Below, piece by piece: positions 13,201 to 27,157 of a DNA stretch of 64,000 nt. The stretch is from Luidia sarsii (Eukaryota; Echinodermata; Asteroidea; Paxillosida; Luidiidae). The stretch is taken from positions 15,393,400-15,457,399 of the forward strand of contig OX465109.1 of the NCBI GenBank assembly GCA_949987565.1. The letters run 5' to 3'. A model generated the notes under the pieces. It was not told the origin of the DNA. It worked only from the letters and a program-made list of their open reading frames with translations, and did no database searches. The position numbers were made by a program, and so were the translations under genes. How positions within the stretch are numbered: position 1 is the first letter of the stretch; every line of letters begins with the position of its first letter.

Positions 13201-16200
13201 GTCGCACAGTGATTTGTTGTTATTTTGATTTGATAATAATATCAAAAATTGTTAGTGACGGATTGATACTATAAAAAGAAAGATAGGATTTGTGCGATTG
13301 CGAAACACTAATAAAACTACGTATATCTTACCTACCTTGGGGCGGATTAATTCCAAAACAACTACTATGGTGAAGGATTGGGCTAGATTTCTCTGGAAGG
13401 TGTCAGCCGAGACGATGGTGAGCAAAGAGAGGCAACTCGTGTAAATAGATTCCAAAGGCCCCTGATTAAAGAAAAGCTGTGGAACCAGGAATCTCAACAT
13501 TCGGTGAGCAAGTTGCCTACACGGATTAACATGTTTATCGTGTGAAGCCTGAATAATCACCACTTTGAATGAATCAGAATTCTCCGAAAATAATAAAACA
13601 GTATTCGGCATGTGACAGATATATTTCCTGCAAATGTCCGAACTGTCACGGGAGAAGATAGGAGTAGGGCAACGAAATAACAAACAAAAGAAAGTATATT
13701 TTATTTTTCTAATTTCGTAGTAAATATCAATCAAACAAAATCAAAAGCTTGGCAGGGAAAAAGTTATACTGTGTCAAACCAAGCTTTCAGACCTCCCAGG
13801 ACCGCTAGAGTAATACCGTGTGCACGGGTCTATATAGAGCTCTTCTGGTCTCGGTAGCGGTCCACCACACATCCTTCCCTGCCCTCATCAATATTAGGCC
13901 GTAGACCCATGCGCCATGTGAGGGAAGAAACACAGCGACCCCTAGACCTTGGCCGCCGAGTCGACCAAAAGCATGGTGTCCCTGTACGAAGACGCAAACC
14001 TGGATGATGAGGACAGTCCCAGCATTGCAGCGACTCATGTGGATGCGCCACCTGCGATGTTGCTGGTTGCGGATGTTTTTAAAACACCTTAAGCTGCTGG
14101 ATCGCGCCGAGAAAAAAAAAATTAATTGAAAAAGGTGTCCCAAGGAATCGAACCCCGTACTGACAGGTTGGTAGCCGAGCGTTCTTACACAAGGCCACTT
14201 TGCTCTGCGTAAAGTTTTCTGACGTCTAACGTTTTAATGGGCAACCCGGATTATAAGGGGCTCTGCCGTTGGCGGCGGGCTTCTGGACTTCATTGTCATC
14301 GAGTTTAAATCGAGGGCAGCGTACTAAAGCCGAAAGAAACAAGCAACAAACCCTCATAAACATCCACAAGAATGAAAACAAAAATCAAGGGAATTAACGT
14401 GGAATTCTTTCGTTTACGGGAGACTCGGAATTTCGGTGGAAATTGTCCCTTGAAACTTGACTGGTGTAAAGACTGATCAAAAGTGGAACGTATTCTTTCT
14501 TTGACGTATCCTGTATATCAAACCGTAGCAACCTGGTTTCTTTGAAAGGCTATGTATTGAGGGCGCTATTCCGACTTAACGGTCATGCTTCCGCCAAGTT
14601 GTTAGGGTGTCATCCGTCACACACACGGGCAAAATAGTGCGCGTTATTGGTGGATATGGGTCGCAGAGTGATTTGTTCTTATTTTGATTTGATAATAATA
14701 TAAAAAATTGTTAGTGACGGATTGATACTAAAAAAAGAAAGATAGGATTTGGCGATTGCGAAACATTGATTAAGCTACATATATCTTACCTACCTCGGTG
14801 CGGATTAATTCCAATACAACTACTATGGTGAAGGGTTGGGCTAGATTTCTCTGAAAGGTGTCAGCCGAGACGATGGTGAGCAAAGAAAGGCAACTCGTGT
14901 AAATAGACTCCAAAGGCCCCTGATTAAAGAAAAGCTGTCGAACCAGGAATCTCAACATTCGGTGAGCAAGTTGCCGACACGGATTAACATGTTTATCGTG
15001 TGAAACCTGAATAATCACCACTTTGAATGAATCAGAATTCTCCGAAAATAATAAAACAGTATTCGGCATGTGACAGATATATTTCCTGCAAATGTCCCAA
15101 CTGTCACGGGAAAAGATAGGAGTAAGACAACGAAATAACAAAGAAAAGAAAGTATATTTTATTTTTCTAATTTCGTAGTAAATATCAATCAAACAAAATC
15201 AAAAGCTTGGCAGAGAAAAAGTTATACTGTGTCAGACCAAGCTTTCAGACCTCCCAGGACCGCTAGAGTCGTACCGTGTGCACGGGTCTATATAGAGCTC
15301 TTCTGGTCTCGGTAGCGGTCCACCACACATCCTTCCCTGCCCTCATCAATATTAGGCCGCAGACCCATTCGCCCTGTGAGGGAGGAAACACAGCGACCCC
15401 TAGACCGTGGCCGCCGAGTCGACCAAAAGCATGGTGTCCCTGTACGAAGACACAAACCTGGATGATGAGGACAGTCCCAGCATTGCAGAGACTCATGTGG
15501 ATGCACCACCAGCGATGTTGCTGGTTGCGAATGTTTTTAAAACACCTTAAGCTGCAGGATCGTCCCGGGAAAAATAATTTAATTGAAAAAGGTGTCCCAA
15601 ACAATCGAACCCCGTACTGACAGGTTGGTAGCCGAGCGTTCTTACACAAGGCCACTTTGCTCTGCGTAAGATTTTCTGACGTCTAACGTTTTAATGGGCA
15701 ACCCGGATTATAAGGGGCTCTGCCGTTGGCGGCGGGCTTCTGGACTTCATTGTCATCGAGTTTAAATCGAGGGCAGCGTACTAAAGCCGAAAGAAACAAG
15801 CAACAAACCCTCATAAACATCCACAAGAATGAAAACAAAAATCAAGGGGATTAACGTGGAATTCTTTCGTTTACGGGAGACTCGCAATTTCGGTGGAAAT
15901 TGTCCCTTGAAACTTGACTGGTGTAAAGACTGATCAAAAGTGGAACGTATTCTTTCTTTGACGTATCCTGTATATCAAACCAAAGCAACCTGGTTTCTTT
16001 GAAAGGCTATGTATTGAGGGCGCTATTCCGACTTAACGGTCATGCTTCCGCCAAGTCGTTAGGGTGTCATCCGTCACACACACGCCCAAAATAGTGCGCG
16101 TTATTGGTGGATATGGGTCGCACAGTGATTTGTTGTTATTTTGATTTGATAATAATATCAAAAATTGTTAGTGACGGATTGATACTATAAAAAGAAAGAT

Positions 16201-17496
16201 AGGATTTGTGCGATTGCGAAACACTAATAAAACTACGTATATCTTACCTACCTTGGGGCGGATTAATTCCAAAACAACTACTATGGTGAAGGATTGGGCT
16301 AGATTTCTCTGGAAGGTGTCAGCCGAGACGATGGTGAGCAAAGAGAGGCAACTCGTGTAAATAGATTCCAAAGGCCCCTGATTAAAGAAAAGCTGTGGAA
16401 CCAGGAATCTCAACATTCGGTGAGCAAGTTGCCTACACGGATTAACATGTTTATCGTGTGAAGCCTGAATAATCACCACTTTGAATGAATCAGAATTCTC
16501 CGAAAATAATAAAACAGTATTCGGCATGTGACAGATATATTTCCTGCAAATGTCCGAACTGTCACGGGAGAAGATAGGAGTAGGGCAACGAAATAACAAA
16601 GAAAAGAAAGTATATTTTATTTTTCTAATTTCGTAGTAAATATCAATCAAACAAAATCAAAAGCTTGGCAGGGAAAAAGTTATACTGTGTCAAACCAAGC
16701 TTTCAGACCTCCCAGGACCGCTAGAGTAATACCGTGTGCACGGGTCTATATAGAGCTCTTCTGGTCTCGGTAGCGGTCCACCACACATCCTTCCCTGCCC
16801 TCATCAATATTAGGCCGTAGACCCATGCGCCATGTGAGGGAAGAAACACAGCGACCCCTAGACCTTGGCCGCCGAGTCGACCAAAAGCATGGTGTCCCTG
16901 TACGAAGACGCAAACCTGGATGATGAGGACAGTCCCAGCATTGCAGCGACTCATGTGGATGCGCCACCTGCGATGTTGCTGGTTGCGGATGTTTTTAAAA
17001 CACCTTAAGCTGCTGGATCGCGCCGAGAAAAAAAAATTAATTGAAAAAGGTGTCCCAAGGAATCGAACCCCGTACTGACAGGTTGGTAGCCGAGCGTTCT
17101 TACACAAGGCCACTTTGCTCTGCGTAAAGTTTTCTGACGTCTAACGTTTTAATGGGCAACCCGGATTATAAGGGGCTCTGCCGTTGGCGGCGGGCTTCTG
17201 GACTTCATTGTCATCGAGTTTAAATCGAGGGCAGCGTACTAAAGCCGAAAGAAACAAGCAACAAACCCTCATAAACATCCACAAGAATGAAAACAAAAAT
17301 CAAGGGAATTAACGTGGAATTCTTTCGTTTACGGGAGACTCGGAATTTCGGTGGAAATTGTCCCTTGAAACTTGACTGGTGTAAAGACTGATCAAAAGTG
17401 GAACGTATTCTTTCTTTGACGTATCCTGTATATCAAACCGTAGCAACCTGGTTTCTTTGAAAGGCTATGTATTGAGGGCGCTATTCCGACTTAACG
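10207..17496. repeat. Higher-order block, copy 2 (satellite units 8-12)
   Basis: This is the second copy of the A-B-C-D-C block at 1-7,291, seven unit lengths downstream. Units 6-7 (D, C) separate the two copies and resemble units 4-5, so a two-unit D-C step seems to have been duplicated before the larger block was. Confidence 0.85.
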
Positions 17497-20413
17497 GTCA
17501 TGCTTCCGCCAAGTCGTTAGGGTGTCATCCGTCACACACACGCCCAAAATAGTGCGCGTTATTGGTGGATATGGGTCGCACAGTGATTTGTTGTTATTTT
17601 GATTTGATAATAATATCAAAAATTGTTAGTGACGGATTGATACTATAAAAAGAAAGATAGGATTTGTGCGATTGCGAAACACTAATAAAACTACGTATAT
17701 CTTACCTACCTTGGGGCGGATTAATTCCAAAACAACTACTATGGTGAAGGATTGGGCTAGATTTCTCTGGAAGGTGTCAGCCGAGACGATGGTGAGCAAA
17801 GAGAGGCAACTCGTGTAAATAGATTCCAAAGGCCCCTGATTAAAGAAAAGCTGTGGAACCAGGAATCTCAACATTCGGTGAGCAAGTTGCCTACACGGAT
17901 TAACATGTTTATCGTGTGAAGCCTGAATAATCACCACTTTGAATGAATCAGAATTCTCCGAAAATAATAAAACAGTATTCGGCATGTGACAGATATATTT
18001 CCTGCAAATGTCCGAACTGTCACGGGAGAAGATAGGAGTAGGGCAACGAAATAACAAAGAAAAGAAAGTATATTTTATTTTTCTAATTTCGTAGTAAATA
18101 TCAATCAAACAAAATCAAAAGCTTGGCAGGGAAAAAGTTATACTGTGTCAAACCAAGCTTTCAGACCTCCCAGGACCGCTAGAGTAATACCGTGTGCACG
18201 GGTCTATATAGAGCTCTTCTGGTCTCGGTAGCGGTCCACCACACATCCTTCCCTGCCCTCATCAATATTAGGCCGTAGACCCATGCGCCATGTGAGGGAA
18301 GAAACACAGCGACCCCTAGACCTTGGCCGCCGAGTCGACCAAAAGCATGGTGTCCCTGTACGAAGACGCAAACCTGGATGATGAGGACAGTCCCAGCATT
18401 GCAGCGACTCATGTGGATGCGCCACCTGCGATGTTGCTGGTTGCGGATGTTTTTAAAACACCTTAAGCTGCTGGATCGCGCCGAGAAAAAAAAATTAATT
18501 GAAAAAGGTGTCCCAAGGAATCGAACCCCGTACTGACAGGTTGGTAGCCGAGCGTTCTTACACAAGGCCACTTTGCTCTGCGTAAAGTTTTCTGACGTCT
18601 AACGTTTTAATGGGCAACCCGGATTATAAGGGGCTCTGCCGTTGGCGGCGGGCTTCTGGACTTCATTGTCATCGAGTTTAAATCGAGGGCAGCGTACTAA
18701 AGCCGAAAGAAACAAGCAACAAACCCTCATAAACATCCACAAGAATGAAAACAAAAATCAAGGGAATTAACGTGGAATTCTTTCGTTTACGGGAGACTCG
18801 GAATTTCGGTGGAAATTGTCCCTTGAAACTTGACTGGTGTAAAGACTGATCAAAAGTGGAACGTATTCTTTCTTTGACGTATCCTGTATATCAAACCGTA
18901 GCAACCTGGTTTCTTTGAAAGGCTATGTATTGAGGGCGCTATTCCGACTTAACGGTCATGCTTCCGCCAAGTCGTTAGGGTGTCATCCGTCACACACACG
19001 CCCAAAATAGTGCGCGTTATTGGTGGATATGGGTCGCACAGTGATTTGTTGTTATTTTGATTTGATAATAATATCAAAAATTGTTAGTGACGGATTGATA
19101 CTATAAAAAGAAAGATAGGATTTGTGCGATTGCGAAACACTAATAAAACTACGTATATCTTACCTACCTTGGGGCGGATTAATTCCAAAACAACTACTAT
19201 GGTGAAGGATTGGGCTAGATTTCTCTGGAAGGTGTCAGCCGAGACGATGGTGAGCAAAGAGAGGCAACTCGTGTAAATAGATTCCAAAGGCCCCTGATTA
19301 AAGAAAAGCTGTGGAACCAGGAATCTCAACATTCGGTGAGCAAGTTGCCTACACGGATTAACATGTTTATCGTGTGAAGCCTGAATAATCACCACTTTGA
19401 ATGAATCAGAATTCTCCGAAAATAATAAAACAGTATTCGGCATGTGACAGATATATTTCCTGCAAATGTCCGAACTGTCACGGGAGAAGATAGGAGTAGG
19501 GCAACGAAATAACAAAGAAAAGAAAGTATATTTTATTTTTCTAATTTCGTAGTAAATATCAATCAAACAAAATCAAAAGCTTGGCAGGGAAAAAGTTATA
19601 CTGTGTCAAACCAAGCTTTCAGACCTCCCAGGACCGCTAGAGTAATACCGTGTGCACGGGTCTATATAGAGCTCTTCTGGTCTCGGTAGCGGTCCACCAC
19701 ACATCCTTCCCTGCCCTCATCAATATTAGGCCGTAGACCCATGCGCCATGTGAGGGAAGAAACACAGCGACCCCTAGACCTTGGCCGCCGAGTCGACCAA
19801 AAGCATGGTGTCCCTGTACGAAGACGCAAACCTGGATGATGAGGACAGTCCCAGCATTGCAGTGACTCATGTGGATGCGCCACCTGCGATGTTGCTGGTT
19901 GCGGATGTTTTTAAAACACCTTAAGCTGCTGGATCGCGCCGAGAAAAAAAAAATTAATTGAAAAAGGTGTCCCAAGGAATCGAACCCCGTACTGACAGGT
20001 TGGTAGCCGAGCGTTCTTACACAAGGCCACTTTGCTCTGCGTAAAGTTTTCTGACGTCTAACGTTTTAATGGGCAACCCGGATTATAAGGGGCTCTGCCG
20101 TTGGCGGCGGGCTTCTGGACTTCATTGTCATCGAGTTTAAATCGAGGGCAGCGTACTAAAGCCGAAAGAAACAAGCAACAAACCCTCATAAACATCCACA
20201 AGAATGAAAACAAAAATCAAGGGAATTAACGTGGAATTCTTTCGTTTACGGGAGACTCGGAATTTCGGTGGAAATTGTCCCTTGAAACTTGACTGGTGTA
20301 AAGACTGATCAAAAGTGGAACGTATTCTTTCTTTGACGTATCCTGTATATCAAACCGTAGCAACCTGGTTTCTTTGAAAGGCTATGTATTGAGGGCGCTA
20401 TTCCGACTTAACG

Positions 20414-21870
20414 GTCATGCTTCCGCCAAGTTGTTAGGGTGTCATCCGTCACACACACGGGCAAAATAGTGCGCGTTATTGGTGGATATGGGTCGCAGAG
20501 TGATTTGTTCTTATTTTGATTTGATAATAATATAAAAAATTGTTAGTGACGGATTGATACTAAAAAAAGAAAGATAGGATTTGGCGATTGCGAAACATTG
20601 ATTAAGCTACATATATCTTACCTACCTCGGTGCGGATTAATTCCAATACAACTACTATGGTGAAGGGTTGGGCTAGATTTCTCTGAAAGGTGTCAGCCGA
20701 GACGATGGTGAGCAAAGAAAGGCAACTCGTGTAAATAGACTCCAAAGGCCCCTGATTAAAGAAAAGCTGTCGAACCAGGAATCTCAACATTCGGTGAGCA
20801 AGTTGCCGACACGGATTAACATGTTTATCGTGTGAAACCTGAATAATCACCACTTTGAATGAATCAGAATTCTCCGAAAATAATAAAACAGTATTCGGCA
20901 TGTGACAGATATATTTCCTGCAAATGTCCCAACTGTCACGGGAAAAGATAGGAGTAAGACAACGAAATAACAAAGAAAAGAAAGTATATTTTATTTTTCT
21001 AATTTCGTAGTAAATATCAATCAAACAAAATCAAAAGCTTGGCAGAGAAAAAGTTATACTGTGTCAGACCAAGCTTTCAGACCTCCCAGGACCGCTAGAG
21101 TAATACCGTGTGCACGGGTCTATATAGAGCTCTTCTGGTCTCGGTAGCGGTCCACCACACATCCTTCCCTGCCCTCATCAATATTAGGCCGTAGACCCAT
21201 GCGCCATGTGAGGGAAGAAACACAGCGACCCCTAGACCTTGGCCGCCGAGTCGACCAAAAGCATGGTGTCCCTGTACGAAGACACAAACCTGGATGATGA
21301 GGACAGTCCCAGCATTGCAGTGACTCATGTGGATGCACCACCAGCGATGTTGCTGGTTGCGGATGTTTTTAAAACACCTTAAGCTGCTGGATCGCGCCGA
21401 GAAAAAAAAAAAAATTGAAAAAGGTGTCCCAAGGAATCGAACCCCGTACTGACAGGTTGGTAGCCGAGCGTTCTTACACAAGGCCACTTTGCTCTGCGTA
21501 AAGTTTTCTGACGTCTAACGTTTTAATGGGCAACCCGGATTATAAGGGGCTCTGCCGTTGGCGGCGGGCTTCTGGACTTCATTGTCATCGAGTTTAAATC
21601 GAGGGCAGCGTACTAAAGCCGAAAGAAACAAGCAACAAACCCTCATAAACATCCACAAGAATGAAAACAAAAATCAAGGGAATTAACGTGGAATTCTTTC
21701 GTTTACGGGAGACTCGGAATTTCGGTGGAAATTGTCCCTTGAAACTTGACTGGTTTAAAGACTGATCAAAAGTGGAACGTATTCTTTCTTTGACGTATCC
21801 TGTATATCAAACCGTAGCAACCTGGTTTCTTTGAAAGGCTATGTATTGAGGGCGCTATTCCGACTTAACG
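20414..21870. repeat. Mosaic satellite unit 15 (D-type left half, C-type right half)
   Basis: The left part carries all the D-type markers (TTGTT after the first 20 bp, GGGCAAAAT, CGCAGAGTG, the D form of the 140-codon minus frame). The right part from about 21,100 carries C-type markers (TAATACCG, CGTAGACCC, CGCGCCGAG). Inside that right part, a short patch around 21,280-21,350 again looks like D or A type. The poly(A) run is also longer and the following ATTAATT is lost. This is what unequal exchange or gene conversion between subtypes would leave. Confidence 0.75.
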
Positions 21871-24800
21871 GTCATGCTTCCGCCAAGTTGTTAGGGTGTC
21901 ATCCGTCACACACACGGGCAAAATAGTGCGCGTTATTGGTGGATATGGGTCGCAGAGTGATTTGTTCTTATTTTGATTTGATAATAATATAAAAAATTGT
22001 TAGTGACGGATTGATACTAAAAAAAGAAAGATAGGATTTGGCGATTGCGAAACATTGATTAAGCTACATATATCTTACCTACCTTGGTGCGGATTAATTC
22101 CAATACAACTACTATGGTGAAGGGTTGGGCTAGATTTCTCTGAAAGGTGTCAGCCGAGACGATGGTGAGCAAAGAAAGGCAACTCGTGTAAATAGACTCC
22201 AAAGGCCCCTGATTAAAGAAAAGCTGTCGAACCAGGAATCTCAACATTCGGTGAGCAAGTTGCCGACACGGATTAACATGTTTATCGTGTGAAACCTGAA
22301 TAATCACCACTTTGAATGAATCAGAATTCTCCGAAAATAATAAAACAGTATTCGGCATGTGACAGATATATTTCCTGCAAATGTCCCAACTGTCACGGGA
22401 AAAGATAGGAGTAAGGCAACGAAATAACAAAGAAAAGAAAGTATATTTTATTTTTCTAATTTCGTAGTAAATATCAATCAAACAAAATCAAAATCTTGGC
22501 AGAGAAAAAGTTATACTGTGTCAGACCAAGCTTTCAGACCTCCCAGGACCGCTAGAGTCGTACCGTGTGCACGGGTCTATATAGAGCTCTTCTGGTCTCG
22601 GTAGCGGTCCACCACACATTCTTCCCTGCCCTCATCAATATTAGGCCGCAGACCCATTCGCCCTGTGAGGGAGGAAACACAGCGACCCCTAGACCTTGGC
22701 CGCCGAGTCGACCAAAAGCATGGTGTCCCTGTACGAAGACACAAACCTGGATGATGAGGACAGTCCCAGCATTGCAGAGACTCATGTGGATGCACCACCA
22801 GCGATGTTGCTGGTTGCGAATGTTTTTAAAACAACTTAAGCTGCAGGATCGTCCCGGGAAAAATAATTTAATTGAAAAAGGTGTCCCAAACAATCGAACC
22901 CCGTACTGACAGGTTGGTAGCCGAGCGTTCTTACACAAGGCCACTTTGCTCTGCGTAAGATTTTCTGACGTCTAACGTTTTAATGGGCAACCCGGATTAT
23001 AAGGGGCTCTGCCGTTGGCGGCGGGCTTCTGGACTTCATTGTCATCGGGTTTAAATCGAGGGCAGCGTACTAAAGCCGAAAGAAACAAGCAACAAACCCT
23101 CATAAACATCCACAAGAATGAAAACAAAAATCAAGGGAATTAACGTGGAATTCTTTCGTTTACGGGAGACTCGCAATTTCGGTGGAAATTGTCCCTTGAA
23201 ACTTGACTGGTGTAAAGACTGATCAAAAGTGGAACGTATTCTTTCTTTGACGTATCCTGTATATCAAACCAAAGCAACCTGGTTTCTTTGAAAGGCTATG
23301 TATTGAGGGCGCTATTCCGACTTAACGGTCATGCTTCCTTCAAGTCGTTAGGGTGTCATCCGTCACACACACGCCCAAAATAGTGCGCGTTATTGGTGGA
23401 TATGGGTCGCACAGTGATTTGTTGTTATTTTGATTTGATAATAATATCAAAAATTGTTAGTGACGGATTGATACTATAAAAAGAAAGATAGGATTTGTGC
23501 GATTGCGAAACACTAATAAAACTACGTATATCTTACCTACCTTGGGGCGGATTAATTCCAAAACAACTACTATGGTGAAGGATTGGGCTAGATTTCTCTG
23601 GAAGGTGTCAGCCGAGACGATGGTGAGCAAAAAGAGGCAACTCGTGTAAATAGATTCCAAAGGCCCCTGATTAAAGAAAAGCTGTGGAACCAGGAATCTC
23701 AACATTCGGTGAGCAAGTTGCCTACACGGATTAACATGTTTATCGTGTGAAGCCTGAATAATCACCACTTTGAATGAATCAGAATTCTCCGAAAATAATA
23801 AAACAGTATTCGGCATGTGACAGATATATTTCCTGCAAATGTCCGAACTGTCACGGGAGAAGATAGGAGTAGGGCAACGAAATAACAAAGAAAAGAAAGT
23901 ATATTTTATTTTTCTAATTTCGTAGTAAATATCAATCAAACAAAATCAAAAGCTTGGCAGGGAAAAGGTTATACTGTGTCAAACCAAGCTTTCAGACCTC
24001 CCAGGACCGCTAGAGTAATACCGTGTGCACGGGTCTATATAGAGCTCTTCTGGTCTCGGTAGCGGTCCACCACACATCCTTCCCTGCCCTCATCAATATT
24101 AGGCCGTAGACCCATGCGCCATGTGAGGGAAGAAACACAGCGACCCCTAGACCGTGGCCGCCGAGTCGACCAAAAGCATGGTGTCCCTGTACGAAGACGC
24201 AAACCTGGATGATGAGGACAGTCCCAGCATTGCAGCGACTCATGTGGATGCGCCACCTGCGATGTTGCTGGTTGCGGATGTTTTTAAAACACCTTAAGCT
24301 GCTGGATCGCGCCGAGAAAAAAAAAATTAATTGAAAAAGGTGTCCCAAGGAATCGAACCCCGTACTGACAGGTTGGTAGCCGAGCGTTCTTACACAAGGC
24401 CACTTTGCTCTGCGTAAAGTTTTCTGACGTCTAACGTTTTAATGGGCAACCCGGATTATAAGGGGCTCTGCCGTTGGCGGCGGGCTTCTGGACTTCATTG
24501 TCATCGAGTTTAAATCGAGGGCAGCGTACTAAAGCCGAAAGAAACAAGCAACAAACCCTCATAAACATCCACAAGAATGAAAACAAAAATCAAGGGAATT
24601 AACGTGGAATTCTTTCGTTTACGGGAGACTCGGAATTTCGGTGGAAATTGTCCCTTGAAACTTGACTGGTGTAAAGACTGATCAAAAGTGGAACGTATTC
24701 TTTCTTTGACGTATCCTGTATATCAAACCGTAGCAACCTGGTTTCTTTGAAAGGCTATGTATTGAGGGCGCTATTCCGACTTAACGGTCATGCTTCCGCC

Positions 24801-26242
24801 AAGTTGTTAGGGTGTCATCCGTCACACACACGGGCAAAATAGTGCGCGTTATTGGTGGATATGGGTCGCAGAGTGATTTGTTCTTATTTTGATTTGATAA
24901 TAATATAAAAAATTGTTAGTGACGGATTGATACTAAAAAAAGAAAGATAGGATTTGGCGATTGCGAAACATTGATTAAGCTACATATATCTTACCTACCT
25001 TGGTGCGGATTAATTCCAATACAACTGCTATGGTGAAGGGTTGGGCTAGATTTCTCTGAAAGGTGTCAGCCGAGACGATGGTGAGCAAAGAAAGGCAACT
25101 CGTGTAAATAGACTCCAAAGGCCCCTGATTAAAGAAAAGCTGTCGAACCAGGAATCTCAACATTCGGTAAGCAAGTTGCCGACACGGATTAACATGTTTA
25201 TCGTGTGAAACCTGAATAATCACCACTTTGAATGAATCAGAATTCTCCGAAAATAATAAAACAGTATTCGGCATGTGACAGATATATTTCTTGCAAATGT
25301 CCCAACTGTCACGGGAAAAGATAGGAGTAGGGCAACGAAATAACAAAGAAAGAAAGTATATTTTATTTTTCTAATTTCGTAGTAAATATCAATCAAACAA
25401 AATCAAAAGCTTGGCAGAGAAAAAGTTATACTGTGTCAGACCAAGCTTTCAGACCTCCCAGGACCGCTAGAGTCGTACCGTGTGCACGGGTCTATATAGA
25501 GCTCTTCTGGTCTCGGTAGCGGTCCACCACACATCCTTCCCTGCCCTCATCAATATTAGGCCGCAGACCCATTCGCCCTGTGAGGGAGGAAACACAGCGA
25601 CCCCTAGACCTTGGCCGCCGAGTCGACCAAAAGCATGGTGTCCCTGTACGAAGACACAAACCTGGATGATGAGGACAGTCCCAGCATTGCAGAGACTCAT
25701 GTGGATGCACCACCAGCGATGTTGCTGGTTGCGAATGTTTTTAAAACACCTTAAGCTGCAGGATCGTCCCGGGAAAAATAATTTAATTGAAAAAGGTGTC
25801 CCAAGAAATCGAACCCCGTACTGACAGGTTGGTAGCCGAGCGTTCTTACACAAGGCCACTTTGCTCTGCGTAAGATTTTCTGACGTCTAACGTTTTAATG
25901 GGCAACCCGGATTATAAGGGGCTCTGCCGTTGGCGGCGGGCTTCTGGACTTCATTGTCATCGAGTTTAAATCGAGGGCAGCGTACTAAAGCCGAAAGAAA
26001 CAAGCAACAAACCCTCATAAACATCCACAAGATTGAAAACAAAAATCAAGGGAATTAACGTGGAATTCTTTCGTTTACGGGAGACTCGCAATTTCGGTGG
26101 AAATTGTCCCTTGAAACTTGACTGGTGTAAAGACTGATCAAAAGTGGAACGTATTCTTTCTTTGACGTATCCTGTATATCAAACCGAAGCAACCTGGTTT
26201 CTTTGAAAGGCTATGTATTGAGGGCGCTATTCCGACTTAACG

Positions 26243-27157
26243 GTCATGCTTCCGCCAAGTCGTTAGGGTGTCATCCGTCACACACACGCGCAAAATAGTG
26301 CGCGTTATTGGTGGATATGGGTCGCACAGTGATTTGTCGTTATTTTGAATTGATAATATCAAAAATTGTTAGTGACGGATTGATACTATAAAAAGAAAGA
26401 TAGGATTTGGCTATTGCGAAACACTAATAAAGCTACGTATATCTTACCTACCTTGGGGCGGATTAATTCCAAAACAACTACTATGGTGAAGGATTGGGCT
26501 AGATTTCTCTGGAAGGTATCAGCCGAGACGATGGTGAGCAAAGAGAGGCAACTCGTGTAAATAGATTCCAAAGGCCCCTGATTAAAGAAAAGCTGTGGAA
26601 CCAGGAATCTCAACATTCGGTGAGCAAGTTGCCTACACGGATTAACATGTTTATCGTGTGAAGCCTGAATAATCACCACTTTGAATGAATCAGAATTCTC
26701 CGAAAATAATAAAACAGTATTCGGCATGTGACAGATATATTTCCTGCAAATGTCCGAACTGTCACGGGAAAAGATAGGAGTAGGGCAACGAAATATTTTT
26801 CTAATTTCGTAGTAAATATCAATCAAACAAAATCAAAAGCTTGGCAGAGAAAAAGTTATACTGTGTCAGACCAAGCTTTCAGACCTCCCAGGACCCCTAG
26901 AGTCGTACCGTGTGCACGGGTCTATATAGAGCTCTTCTGGTCTCGGTAGCGGTCCACCACACATCCTTCCCTGCCCTCATCAATATTAGGCCGTAGACCC
27001 ATGCGCCATGTGAGGGAGGAAACATAGCGACCCCTAGACCTTGGCCGCCGAGTCGACCAAAAGCATGGTGTCCCTGTACGAAGACGCAAACCTGGATGAT
27101 GAGGACAGTCCCAGCATTGCAGCGACTCATGTGGATGCGCCACCTGCGATGTTGCTG
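26243..27157. repeat. Last, truncated satellite unit (unit 19) at the array edge
   Basis: This edge unit is about 915 bp long and stops in the GC-rich core just after the GATGTTGCTGG motif, where unrelated sequence begins. It is the most deviant unit: it lacks about 24 bp near 26,795 (the AAAGTATATTTTATTTT stretch present elsewhere), lacks one AAT triplet near 26,355, and mixes A-, B- and D-like substitutions. Accumulated changes at the edge are normal for satellite arrays that homogenise in the middle. Confidence 0.85.

Larger units (their letters stand above)
1..27157. repeat. Satellite array, about 1,458-bp unit, 18 full units plus one truncated
   Basis: The same sequence repeats head to tail. 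Units counted from the GTCATKCTTCC motif start at 1, 1459, 2917, 4376, 5833, 7292, 8749, 10207, 11665, 13123, 14582, 16039, 17497, 18955, 20414, 21871, 23328, 24787 and 26243, so spacing is 1,456-1,459 bp. The window opens inside the array, whose left end is not seen. Units fall into subtypes by shared substitutions near their starts: A (units 1, 8), B (2, 9), C (3, 5, 7, 10, 12, 13, 14, 17) and D (4, 6, 11, 15, 16, 18). Every unit contains an AT-rich half, a GC-richer core of about 330 bp, and a tRNA-like stretch on the minus strand. Open frames of 73-160 codons recur on the minus strand, but they change length with single-base indels and look like by-products. I know of no named satellite that matches. 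Confidence 0.97.
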
